Of a DNA stretch of 40,650 nucleotides, positions 10,053 to 17,799 are shown piece after piece (positions within the stretch are counted from its first letter, which is position 1; each line of letters opens with the position of its first letter). The position numbers were made by a program, and so were the translations under genes. Below the pieces are notes generated by a model. The model did not search any database. It saw nothing but the letters and a program-made list of their open reading frames with translations, and was not told the origin of the DNA. The DNA is taken from contig DAHXON010000023.1 in assembly GCA_027364875.1 (NCBI GenBank), positions 1 through 40,650 of the forward strand, given 5' to 3'. This DNA is from Chloroflexota bacterium (GTDB lineage: Bacteria > Chloroflexota > Limnocylindria > Limnocylindrales > CSP1-4).

Positions 10053-12079
10053 GTGCTCACCTCCGGGCTCACAGTTGCCACTAGCTGATTCCGCGCGACC
10101 TGCATCCCTTTTGATACGAGCAACGAGGACACCACGCCGTCGATGGGGGCGGCCAACGAATACTCCATCTTCATCGCCTCCACGACCACGATTACGGCCC
10201 CGGGGCTAACGGACTCGCCCACAGAGCGTCCCACGACGACGACGGTGCCGGGCATCGGCGAGAGCACCTCACCACCACGCGTTCCAGAGCCCGACTTGCC
10301 CGCCTGGTGATCACGGCGCGACCGGTGGAGCCGCCATGCGTCCCCGCCGCGTCCGACCCACATGACGTCCTCGCCTCCCACGCAGTCGAACGCCACGGAA
10401 TAGGTGCGGGCGACCCCATCGAGCGAAACGACGACTTCGTACGCGCGGGCGGCCGAAGTCGTGATGGACGCATGGCACGGCTTGTCTTCGCGGAGGACCA
10501 CCTGTCGCTCACTGCCCGCGCCGATGATCTTGACCGCATAGTTCTGGCCGGCGTCGTCGACGAACTGCGCCGAGACCGGAGCGTATCCGCTCACCCGCCA
10601 GGCGCCAATCGAATTCCATAGGCTTGGCGGGCTTTCAGCGCGATCGTGTTCCAACCAGGCGAGGGCGGCCGCGGCGGCGGCGTGATCGTCGAGCGGGACG
10701 GGCTTCTCCGCAAGGTGAAGCGAGGCGATGAGCTCCGTGGTCATGCTGCCTGCGCGCACGCTGGGGTCGACCGCCAGCTCCCTCAGGACGCCGACGTTGT
10801 GGGCGACACCGAGCACCACGGTCGACCCGAGCGCAGCGTGGAGTGCATCGAAGGCCGCCGTTCGGTCGGGACCCGACGCGATCACCTTCAACATGAGCGG
10901 GTCGTACCAGGTGCCGATAACCGACCCAGCCGTGATCCCGGAGTCCACGCGAACCCCTGGCGGTTCGGCGTAGGTCAGGACGGTGCCCGAAGCCGGCAGA
11001 AAGCCCTGGTGGCCATCCTCCGCGTAGACTCGGGCCTCGACAGCATGCCCCGACACTCGGAGTTCGTCCTGGGCGAGCGGTATGCCCAGACCGGCCGCGA
11101 CCTCGAGCTGCAGTTCGACAAGATCGAGGCCAGTGACCGTTTCGGTTACCGGGTGCTCAACCTGCAACCGCGTGTTCACTTCCAGGAAGAAATAGTTGCT
11201 CGGATCGCCGGCCTCGACGACGAACTCCACGGTACCGACCCCGCGGTAGCGGATCGAGCCGGCGATGGCGACCGCATCGGCGTGAATGCGTGCGCGGACC
11301 TCGTCGGGGAGATTCGGTGCGGGAGCTTCTTCGATCACCTTCTGGTGGCGACGCTGCAGGCTGCAGTCTCGATCGCCGAGATGGATTACCCGACCCTCGC
11401 CATCTCCGAGGATCTGGACTTCCACGTGGCGAGCATTGGGAATGTACTTCTCGAGCAGCAGGGAGTCGTCTCCGAACGCCGACCTCGCCTCCCGACGCGC
11501 TGAGGCGAGCGCGGTCGTGACCTCGGCCGCCTCGCGCACGACCCGCATCCCCTTGCCGCCGCCTCCAGCCGCCGGTTTGACCATGACGGGGAAACCGATC
11601 GAGGCTGCGTGATCCGCGAACTCCACGTCCGCAGACGCGTCGTCCGCAGACGCGTCGTCTGTGGCGTCCTCTCGATGGAAGCCGGGAATCGTTGGAACGC
11701 CCAGTGCGGCCGCGGCATCCTTGGCCGCGCGCTTGTCACCCATCGCCCGGATGGTCTCGCTCCGAGGACCGATGAACACCAAACCCGCTCGCTCACAGGC
11801 CTCCGCGAAGTCCGCGTTCTCGGAAAGGAAGCCGTACCCCGGGTGGACCGCCTGCGCGCCCGACGCGACCGCGGCCGCCACGACGCGCCCGATGTCGAGG
11901 TAGCTGCTGACGGCGTCCGCGGGCCCCACCAGCATGCCCTCGTCCGCGAGAGCCACGTGCAGCGCCCCTCGGTCAGCCTCGCTGAAGATGGCAACGGATC
12001 GGATTCCGAGTCGGCGCAGCGTCCGCATCACACGGATGGCGATCTCGCCCCTGTTCGCCACCAGGACGCTGCTGAACAC
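10049..12079 (-). CDS. liuD: Methylcrotonyl-CoA carboxylase alpha subunit (biotin carboxylase plus BCCP)
   Basis: ATP-dependent carboxylation of biotin for 3-methylcrotonyl-CoA carboxylation. 676 residues: biotin carboxylase N-domain (VLVANRGEIAIRVMRT), ATP-grasp (AAGGGGKGMR, FLEVNTRLQVEHPVTE), C-domain, a middle region, and a C-terminal biotinyl domain with EAMKMEY, biotinylated Lys637. GTG start at 12079, 3 bases after the beta-subunit stop. Oddity: residues 142-155 or so hold a duplicated ADDAS caused by a perfect 15-base tandem repeat (11626-11655). MCC rather than propionyl- or geranyl-CoA carboxylase is inferred from the adjacent HMG-CoA lyase and the beta-subunit type. Confidence 0.92.
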   Translation of the reverse strand: MFSSVLVANRGEIAIRVMRTLRRLGIRSVAIFSEADRGALHVALADEGMLVGPADAVSSYLDIGRVVAAAVASGAQAVHPGYGFLSENADFAEACERAGLVFIGPRSETIRAMGDKRAAKDAAAALGVPTIPGFHREDATDDASADDASADVEFADHAASIGFPVMVKPAAGGGGKGMRVVREAAEVTTALASARREARSAFGDDSLLLEKYIPNARHVEVQILGDGEGRVIHLGDRDCSLQRRHQKVIEEAPAPNLPDEVRARIHADAVAIAGSIRYRGVGTVEFVVEAGDPSNYFFLEVNTRLQVEHPVTETVTGLDLVELQLEVAAGLGIPLAQDELRVSGHAVEARVYAEDGHQGFLPASGTVLTYAEPPGVRVDSGITAGSVIGTWYDPLMLKVIASGPDRTAAFDALHAALGSTVVLGVAHNVGVLRELAVDPSVRAGSMTTELIASLHLAEKPVPLDDHAAAAAALAWLEHDRAESPPSLWNSIGAWRVSGYAPVSAQFVDDAGQNYAVKIIGAGSERQVVLREDKPCHASITTSAARAYEVVVSLDGVARTYSVAFDCVGGEDVMWVGRGGDAWRLHRSRRDHQAGKSGSGTRGGEVLSPMPGTVVVVGRSVGESVSPGAVIVVVEAMKMEYSLAAPIDGVVSSLLVSKGMQVARNQLVATVSPEVST
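11626..11655. repeat. 15-bp perfect tandem duplication inside the MCC-alpha gene
   Basis: CGTCCGCAGACGCGT occurs at 11626-11640 and again at 11641-11655, in frame, adding one copy of an Asp/Ala/Ser-rich pentapeptide to a surface loop of the biotin carboxylase domain. This is the kind of sequence that arises by slippage. Confidence 0.9.
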
Positions 12080-12082
12080 CGG

Positions 12083-13690
12083 TCACATCCTGAACACGCC
12101 ATAGGAGACCGGCTCCAGTGGCATGTTCGAGGCTGCCTCGAGTCCCAGCCCCAACACTGTTCGCGTATCCGCCGGATCGATGATCCCGTCGTCCCAGAGC
12201 CGAGCGGTCGCGTAGTACGGGTTGCCGGTCCGCTCGTATTCGTTGCGGATGCCCGAACGGAACCGCTCCTCGTCATCGGCGGACCATTCGAGGCCGCGCG
12301 CCTCGGCTTGATCGCGGCGGATCGTGGCGAGGACGATGGCCGCCTGCTCGCCGCCCATGACCGAGACCCTGGCATTCGGCCACATCCAAAGGAAGCGCGG
12401 AGAGTAGGCACGGCCGCACATCGCGTAGTTGGCGGCACCATAGGAGCCGCCGATCACGACCGTGAACTTGGGGACCCGGGCGCATGCCACGGCAGTCACC
12501 ATCTTGGCGCCGTGTTTCGCGATCCCGCCTGCCTCGTATTCGCGGCCAACCATGAATCCGGAGACGTTCTGCAGAAACACCAGTGGCGTGGAACGCTTGT
12601 CGCATAGCTCGATGAAGTGCGCGGCCTTCTGCGCCGACTCGGAGAACAACACGCCGTTGTTGGCCACGATACCGATCGGGTGTCCATGCAGGTGGGCGAA
12701 GCCCGTCACGATCGTCTCGCCGAACTCCTGCTTGAACTCGTGGAACTCGCTGCCGTCCACGAGGCGGGCAATCACTTCGCGCACGTCGTATGACGTCCGC
12801 GAGTCTATTGGCACGATCGCTCCCAGTTCACAGGCGTCGAAGAGCGGTTCGATCGACTCCCGAGTCGCCCATGGCCGCGGCGCGCGGGGCCCGAGGGTCG
12901 CGATGATGTCGCGAACGAGTTGGAGTGCGTGCGCATCGTCGAGCGCCAGGTGGTCTGTGACACCCGAGACCCGTGAGTGGAGTTCCGCGCCGCCAAGCTC
13001 CTCCGCCGTGACGGTCTCACCCGTCGCCGCCTTCACCAGGGGCGGGCCCCCGACGAAGATCGTGCCCTGATTCCGCACGATGACGGCCTCGTCACTCATC
13101 GCGGGAATGTAGGCGCCCCCCGCCGTGCAGGAACCCAGGACGGCGGCGACCTGCGGTATGCCTTGGGCAGACATCCTGGCCTGGTTGAAGAAGACCCGGC
13201 CAAAGTGGTCGCGATCCGGAAACACCTCGTCCCACAGCGGCAGATTGGCGCCGCCCGAGTCGACGAGATAGACGCATGGAAGGTTGTTCTGAAGGGCTAT
13301 CTCTTGGGCGCGCAGATGCTTCTTGACGGTCAACGGGTAGTAGGAGCCGCCTTTGACCGTCGCGTCATTCGCGACGATGACGACTTCACGCCCGTGGATG
13401 GACCCAATGCCGGTCACGATCCCCGCCCCGGGCACTTCATCTCCATACATCCCGTTGGCGGCCAGCGGAGAGAGTTCGAGGAAGGCGCTGTTGGGATCCA
13501 GCAGAAGTTCGACTCGATCCCGCGTCAGCAGCTTGCCGCGTTCCAGGTGGCGTTCGCGGTTTATCGCCGTACCCCCTACGGCCGTCTTCCGCAAGCGCCG
13601 CCGAAGGCCTACCACGAGCCTCAGCATGTGCGATGCGTTTGCCCGGGCGGTGGAGGACTCCAGATCGAGGGTCGACCGCAGGACTGTCAT
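12083..13690 (-). CDS. liuB: Methylcrotonyl-CoA carboxylase beta subunit (carboxyltransferase)
   Basis: Transfers carboxyl from biotin to 3-methylcrotonyl-CoA. 535 residues with N- and C-terminal crotonase-like carboxyltransferase halves: [86 protein letters not shown] and [17 protein letters not shown]. These are typical of MCC-beta. The ATG at 13690 gives the usual [10 protein letters not shown]-terminus; a TTG-initiated form from 13711 would run into the operator. It is the first gene of the nine-gene operon and is divergent from the TetR gene, with a promoter and palindromic operator immediately upstream. Confidence 0.93.
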   Translation of the reverse strand: MTVLRSTLDLESSTARANASHMLRLVVGLRRRLRKTAVGGTAINRERHLERGKLLTRDRVELLLDPNSAFLELSPLAANGMYGDEVPGAGIVTGIGSIHGREVVIVANDATVKGGSYYPLTVKKHLRAQEIALQNNLPCVYLVDSGGANLPLWDEVFPDRDHFGRVFFNQARMSAQGIPQVAAVLGSCTAGGAYIPAMSDEAVIVRNQGTIFVGGPPLVKAATGETVTAEELGGAELHSRVSGVTDHLALDDAHALQLVRDIIATLGPRAPRPWATRESIEPLFDACELGAIVPIDSRTSYDVREVIARLVDGSEFHEFKQEFGETIVTGFAHLHGHPIGIVANNGVLFSESAQKAAHFIELCDKRSTPLVFLQNVSGFMVGREYEAGGIAKHGAKMVTAVACARVPKFTVVIGGSYGAANYAMCGRAYSPRFLWMWPNARVSVMGGEQAAIVLATIRRDQAEARGLEWSADDEERFRSGIRNEYERTGNPYYATARLWDDGIIDPADTRTVLGLGLEAASNMPLEPVSYGVFRM

Positions 13691-13711
13691 CTCGCATCGT
13701 CCCAGGCTCAA

Positions 13712-13727
13712 GTTAACGGACGTTCAC
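13712..13727. promoter_or_regulatory. Candidate operator 1 for the TetR regulator
   Basis: GTTAACGGACGTTCAC is a 16-base imperfect palindrome (12 of 16 positions agree with its reverse complement). It matches 12 of 16 positions of the palindrome at 15853-15868. It begins 22 bases upstream of the MCC-beta ATG and straddles the predicted transcription start, a position where a bound TetR repressor would block transcription. Confidence 0.6.
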
Positions 13728-13754
13728 CGTACGGCCGACTGTCCGCCCATGCAA
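13726..13754 (-). promoter_or_regulatory. Candidate promoter of the MCC/mutase operon
   Basis: On the minus strand TTGCAT (13749-13754) and TACGGT (13726-13731) are separated by 17 bases, close to a sigma-70 type -35/-10 pair. The -10 overlaps operator 1. Predicted start is near 13719. Identified by eye only. Confidence 0.45.
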
Positions 13755-13889
13755 CGGCGGTCGCGAGGCACGGCACGCGGGCCCGCTGATCGATCCCTCC
13801 TGCTGGTCTTGCGTGTGCGGTCCGGGAGGGGCGATGCATACTGCGGAGTCGATTGGCATGCGTGGGATCCGCCCCCTTCTGCAACCTTG

Positions 13890-14474
13890 ATGAAGGCCAA
13901 AGTGCCTGCGCGAAAGAACCGTCGTACTGAGATCCTCGCGACCGCCGCCCGATTGTTCGCGGCGTCGGGGTTCAACGGTGTCTCGATCGACGATCTCGGC
14001 GCTGAGATCGGCATCTCCGGTCCGGCGATCTACCGGTACTTTCCTGGCAAGGAAGCGATCCTTGGGGAAATGCTCGTCGGAATCAGCAGGCGTCTGCTGG
14101 ATGGCGCGAGGGAGCGAGTGGCATCTGAACAGACGCCGCATTCAGCCCTGCTCGCACTGATCGACTTCCACACCGAGTTCGCCCTGGCAGATCGCGATCT
14201 CATAGCTGTCCAGTACAGGGACCTTGGGAGCATGACCGAGCGCGAACGCCGGGTGGTGCGAGAGCTGCAGAGCGCCTACACCAATACCTGGGTTGAGGTG
14301 CTCCAGAAGGTGTACCCGGAACTCACGCGAGAACGGGCGACGTCCGGAGTCCATGCCGTTTTCGGCCTGCTGAACTCGACGCCGCACAGCGCGCGGGATG
14401 GCGACCCGGCCGCCGGCCAACAGCTTCGTGCAATGGCGGCGGCGGCACTCGCGTCCGCGGGCGAGATGTCATAG
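13890..14474 (+). CDS. TetR-family transcriptional regulator of the leucine/valine cassette
   Basis: 194 residues. The N-terminal TetR helix-turn-helix is about residues 10-56 (RRTEILATAARLFAASGF, then IGISGPAIYRYFPGKEAIL), followed by a helical ligand-binding/dimerisation domain. ATG at 13890 is chosen because the domain starts ten or so residues later; the longer in-frame reading back to 13353 overlaps MCC-beta and is rejected. It is transcribed divergently from the MCC operon across 199 bases that contain operator 1. Local repression relieved by an acyl-CoA intermediate is the natural hypothesis from family behaviour and context; the effector cannot be read from sequence. Confidence 0.85.
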   Translation: MKAKVPARKNRRTEILATAARLFAASGFNGVSIDDLGAEIGISGPAIYRYFPGKEAILGEMLVGISRRLLDGARERVASEQTPHSALLALIDFHTEFALADRDLIAVQYRDLGSMTERERRVVRELQSAYTNTWVEVLQKVYPELTRERATSGVHAVFGLLNSTPHSARDGDPAAGQQLRAMAAAALASAGEMS

Positions 14475-14525
14475 CTGCTTCGCGGGTGGCCGCTGGACTG
14501 CGTTGTCGCCTCCGGTCCTCGCTTA

Positions 14526-14541
14526 CAGGCCTTTGAGCCTG
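14526..14541. terminator. Hairpin between convergent TetR and acyl-CoA dehydrogenase genes
   Basis: CAGGC-CTTTGA-GCCTG forms a 5-bp stem with a 6-base loop in the 171-base gap between two convergent genes. There is no T tract, so it is at most a weak or Rho-assisted terminator. It lies within a stretch whose right flank leads into direct repeat copy B. Confidence 0.3.
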
Positions 14542-14577
14542 CGCGCTCCGGGCTTCGGCTCCGCCTTGCCAGCGACC

Positions 14578-14615
14578 GCCGGCTCAGCGAATGCAATTGA
14601 TGGCGGGTAGGCTGG
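14578..14615 (+). repeat. Direct repeat copy B, right edge of the leucine/valine cassette
   Basis: Same orientation as copy A at 2009-2045. GCCGGCTCAGCGAATGC (14578-14594) is identical, followed by an imperfect match ending in TAGGCTGG. Like copy A it sits just before the 3' end of a minus-strand acyl-CoA dehydrogenase gene. CCTCGCTTA precedes it by 57 or so bases. Confidence 0.6.
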
Positions 14616-14645
14616 GGCGAAATCCCGATAGTCGGATCCGAGACC

Positions 14646-15806
14646 CTAATGCGCGCCCACGCCGAGGTGCCGAGCAATGAGCATGCGCAGGATTTCGCTG
14701 GTCCCCTCTCCGATCTCGAGGATCTTCGAGTCGCGCCACATCCGCCCAACGGGGTACTCGTTCATAAAGCCATATCCGCCGAAGATCTGGGTGGCGTCCC
14801 GAGCGTTCCGGACGGCGACGTCCGAGGCGTGGAGCTTCGCGATCGCGGCCTCGTGTTTGAACGACTCACCGGCCAGCATTCGGGCGGCTGCGTCGTGGTA
14901 TGCCAGGCGGGCCGTATGGGCGCGGGTTTCCATGTCGGCGATCTTGTGTGCGATGGCCTGGAACTCCCCGATGGCATGGCCGAATGCCCTTCGCTCGCCG
15001 GCATAGCGGACGCATTCGTCGACGCATCCTTGCGCAAGCCCGGTTGCGAGCGCTCCGACGGCGATGCGCCCCTCGTCGAGAATGCTGAGGAACTGCGAAT
15101 AGCCGCGGCCGCGTTCGCCCAGCAGGTTGGCCGCCGGCACTCGGCAGTCGACGAACGCGACCTCGCGCGTGTCGGAAGCGTTCCAGCCCACCTTGGAATA
15201 CTTCTTTGAGACCGAGAGGCCCGGCGTACCCGACGGGACGATGATGGAAGAGATCTCACTGCTCCCGTCCGGCCGACTTCCCGTCACGGCGGCAGCGATG
15301 ACAAATCCGGTGATGTTCGTACCGGCGTTGGTGATGAATGCCTTCGTGCCGTTGAGGACCCAGGTCTCACCCTCGAGGGTCGCTGTGGTGCGCACAGCAC
15401 TGGCGTCCGACCCACCACCCGGCTCGGTGAGGGCGAAGGCCCCGAGCATTTCGCCCGTTGCGAGTTTCGGCAGCCATTCGCGCTTCTGCGCTTCCGTACC
15501 GAAGCGGCAGATGGGCATCGCGCCAAGAGAAACCGCGGCCTCCAGCGTGATCGCCACGGAGCTATCGACTCGCGCGAGCTCCTCGATGGCGAGGCACAGG
15601 GTGAAGTAGTCGCCGCCCATTCCGCCGTACTCTTCGGGGAAGGGCAGTCCGAACAGGCCCATGCGGCCCATCTCGCTCACGATCTCGTACGGGAACTTGT
15701 CCGCCTCGTAGTACTCGCCGATGACGGGCGCGACCACGTCGTGCGCGAACCGCTCGACGCTGGCTCGAAACTCCTCGAGATCCGCAGACAACCGAGGTCG
15801 GCTCAT
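14646..15806 (-). CDS. Acyl-CoA dehydrogenase, probable isovaleryl-CoA dehydrogenase of the leucine pathway
   Basis: 386 residues. It shows LTEPGGGSDASAVRT, AFGHAIGEFQAIAHKIADME, QIFGGYGFMNEYPVGR and SKILEIGEGTSEILR. Glu367 occupies the usual SCAD/MCAD catalytic position, whereas mammalian isovaleryl-CoA dehydrogenase uses a glutamate elsewhere. The isovaleryl-CoA assignment therefore rests on context: an MCC operon and HMG-CoA lyase without another candidate, a shared operator, and divergence from ETF. Citronellyl- or other branched acyl-CoA remains possible. ATG at 15806 with GAGG seven bases upstream. Operator 2 lies 47 bases upstream of the start. Confidence 0.75.
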   Translation of the reverse strand: MSRPRLSADLEEFRASVERFAHDVVAPVIGEYYEADKFPYEIVSEMGRMGLFGLPFPEEYGGMGGDYFTLCLAIEELARVDSSVAITLEAAVSLGAMPICRFGTEAQKREWLPKLATGEMLGAFALTEPGGGSDASAVRTTATLEGETWVLNGTKAFITNAGTNITGFVIAAAVTGSRPDGSSEISSIIVPSGTPGLSVSKKYSKVGWNASDTREVAFVDCRVPAANLLGERGRGYSQFLSILDEGRIAVGALATGLAQGCVDECVRYAGERRAFGHAIGEFQAIAHKIADMETRAHTARLAYHDAAARMLAGESFKHEAAIAKLHASDVAVRNARDATQIFGGYGFMNEYPVGRMWRDSKILEIGEGTSEILRMLIARHLGVGAH

Positions 15807-15852
15807 GAAACGCCTCGCAGGTCAGGGCAGTGGAATTCGAATCTGCCGCTAA

Positions 15853-15868
15853 GTTAACGATCGTGAAC
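15853..15868. promoter_or_regulatory. Candidate operator 2 for the TetR regulator
   Basis: GTTAACGATCGTGAAC, a 16-base palindrome with 14 of 16 symmetric positions and a perfect ACGATCGT core. It shares GTTAACG and CGT at the same spacing with operator 1. It lies in the 173-base divergent region between the acyl-CoA dehydrogenase (minus) and etfB (plus), so one site could control both. Confidence 0.6.
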
Positions 15869-15979
15869 TACTTGCCGGGGCACGTCCACAGCAAGCTCAC
15901 GTTGCGGCCCTCGGTATGCATGCGACCCCTCGCGGATACTCAACGTGCCGGCCGAAACGCCGAGGAGATCGACTGAAGG

Positions 15980-16777
15980 ATGCGCATCGTTGTGCTGGCA
16001 AAGCCAGTCCCCGACGCCGGTCAGGAGCGTCTGCGGAACGACTTCCGCATGGATCGCGAAGCGACCACTGAAGTCATCAACGGCAACGACGAGTACGCCC
16101 TCGAAGCTGCGCTGAAACTCGTCGAGGCCAGCCCGGATGGCGGCGAGGTCGTGCTTCTCGCGATGGCCCCGGACCACGCGCAAGAGACGCTTCGCAAGGG
16201 CCTCGCATTGGGGGCCGCCAGCGCAGTGCTGGTCACCGACCCGGCCCTCGAAGGCTCGTGCGCTCTCACGACAGCGCACGTACTGGCCGCGGCATTGCGC
16301 GAGCTTTCGTTCGATCTGGTGATCGCGGGCGTCGACACGTCCGACGGAGGTGGGGGTGTCGTGGCGGCCGGCGTCGCAGCCCTCCTTGGGCTCCCGTACC
16401 TGTCGTACGCGGCGCGGATCGAGCCGTCCGACGGCCGCGTCCGCGTCCGCCGGATCACTCCCAACGGGTACGAGGTCCTCGAGGCGCCGATGCCCGCCCT
16501 GATCTCCGCAACCCAGGCTCTCGGCGCACCCCGCTACCCGACACTCAAGGGGATCATGGGGGCCCGCCGTAAGGAGATCGTTATCCGCACGCTCGCGGAC
16601 CTCGACCTGGCGGGCGCACGCGCGCGTGGGGTCGAAGTCGGGGGCGCGGCTGCCACGGCGCGGGTGACCGGCAGTCGTCCGCGGGCGCCGCGCGGCACGC
16701 CAAAGGTGGTGCAGGGCTCGCCCGCCGAGGCGGCTCAAGAGGTAGTGACATTCCTGGCCGAGCGGAGACTGATCTGA
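15980..16777 (+). CDS. etfB: Electron transfer flavoprotein beta subunit
   Basis: AMP/FAD-binding small subunit that with EtfA accepts electrons from acyl-CoA dehydrogenases. 265 residues. The N-terminus MRIVVLAKPVPD, the NGNDEYALEAALKL segment, the DLVIAGVDTSDGGGGVV motif and the C-terminal GIMGARRKEI region are all characteristic. Start ATG at 15980 with GAGGAG 12 or so bases upstream. The stop overlaps the etfA start (TGATG), so synthesis is coupled. It heads a four-gene operon with its redox partner EMO. Confidence 0.93.
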   Translation: MRIVVLAKPVPDAGQERLRNDFRMDREATTEVINGNDEYALEAALKLVEASPDGGEVVLLAMAPDHAQETLRKGLALGAASAVLVTDPALEGSCALTTAHVLAAALRELSFDLVIAGVDTSDGGGGVVAAGVAALLGLPYLSYAARIEPSDGRVRVRRITPNGYEVLEAPMPALISATQALGAPRYPTLKGIMGARRKEIVIRTLADLDLAGARARGVEVGGAAATARVTGSRPRAPRGTPKVVQGSPAEAAQEVVTFLAERRLI

Positions 16778-17754
16778 TGGCCGGTGCGATCTGGGTCCTG
16801 GGCGAGTCGAAAGGGTCGGATCTGGCCCGGGTCAGCGCGGAGGTCGCCACTCTCGGATCCGCTCTTGGCGCGGCCGCCGGCCTCGACGTTGTTGGGGTGG
16901 TCGCGGGCGCGAGCCCGGATGGCCTCGCGGCCGAGTTCGCGAGATACCTGCCGCTGGTCCACAGCCTCGCCGTGCCCGAAGCGGCCGAAACGGCCTTCGC
17001 GTCGGCCGTCGGACCCTCGCTGGCCGCGCTGGTCGAGCGTGAGCAACCCGCCTACCTCCTCGTAGGGGCGACATCCGATGGTCGCGATATTGCCGGGATA
17101 CTCTCCGTACTCCTCGGCTGGGGCGTGATCGCGAACGCATCGGCCATCCTGTGGCAGGACGGCCGGCCTGAGGTCGAAGTGAGCATTCTCGGCGGCAAGC
17201 TGTTGACGACGAGCGTGTTCACGGGCCAGCACGGGATCATCACGGTCCGGCCCACCAGCGTCACGGCCGAGCCACTGGCTTCGCGCGGCTCCGTTGTCCC
17301 GGTCACAGTCTCCCCTGAAATCGCGCTGCCGGCCGTGACGGTCGTTTCGCGGGTGGCCGAGGAGTCCGAAGCGGTCCCTATCGATGAGGCTCGCGTCATC
17401 GTCTGCGCTGGCCGTGGCGTGGGTGGCCCCGAAGGCATGCATCTCGTCCAGGCCCTTGCGAACGAGCTGGGTGGCACCGTCGGCGCATCGCGGGCGGCCG
17501 TTGATTCCGGCTGGATCCCGTACAGCCAGCAGATAGGCCAGACCGGCAAGACCGTGAAGCCACGACTCTATGTCGGGCTCGGTGTTTCCGGGGCGATGCA
17601 GCATATGGTTGGAATGCGGACGTCGGAGACGATCGTGGCTGTCAATCGCGACGCCGAGGCTCCCATCGCCGAAGTCGCCGACCTCGTCGTGATCGGCGAT
17701 CTGTTCGCTTTCGTCCAGGCGCTCATTTCCGCTCTGCAGGCACGTTCCACCTGA
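16777..17754 (+). CDS. etfA: Electron transfer flavoprotein alpha subunit
   Basis: FAD-carrying large subunit of ETF, 325 residues. The C-terminal FAD domain is clear: VGASRAAVDSGWIPYSQQIG, GKTVKPRLYVGLGVSGAMQH and IVAVNRDAEAPI. The N-terminal domain shows LLVGATSDGRDIAG. It shares one base with etfB. Three acyl-CoA dehydrogenases in the window are plausible electron donors. The next gene, 45 bases on, is the membrane oxidoreductase that reoxidises ETF. Confidence 0.93.
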   Translation: MAGAIWVLGESKGSDLARVSAEVATLGSALGAAAGLDVVGVVAGASPDGLAAEFARYLPLVHSLAVPEAAETAFASAVGPSLAALVEREQPAYLLVGATSDGRDIAGILSVLLGWGVIANASAILWQDGRPEVEVSILGGKLLTTSVFTGQHGIITVRPTSVTAEPLASRGSVVPVTVSPEIALPAVTVVSRVAEESEAVPIDEARVIVCAGRGVGGPEGMHLVQALANELGGTVGASRAAVDSGWIPYSQQIGQTGKTVKPRLYVGLGVSGAMQHMVGMRTSETIVAVNRDAEAPIAEVADLVVIGDLFAFVQALISALQARST

Positions 17755-17799
17755 ACGAGGGCCGGCGGTATGTGAGCCGCCTGGCAACAAGGAGATTTC

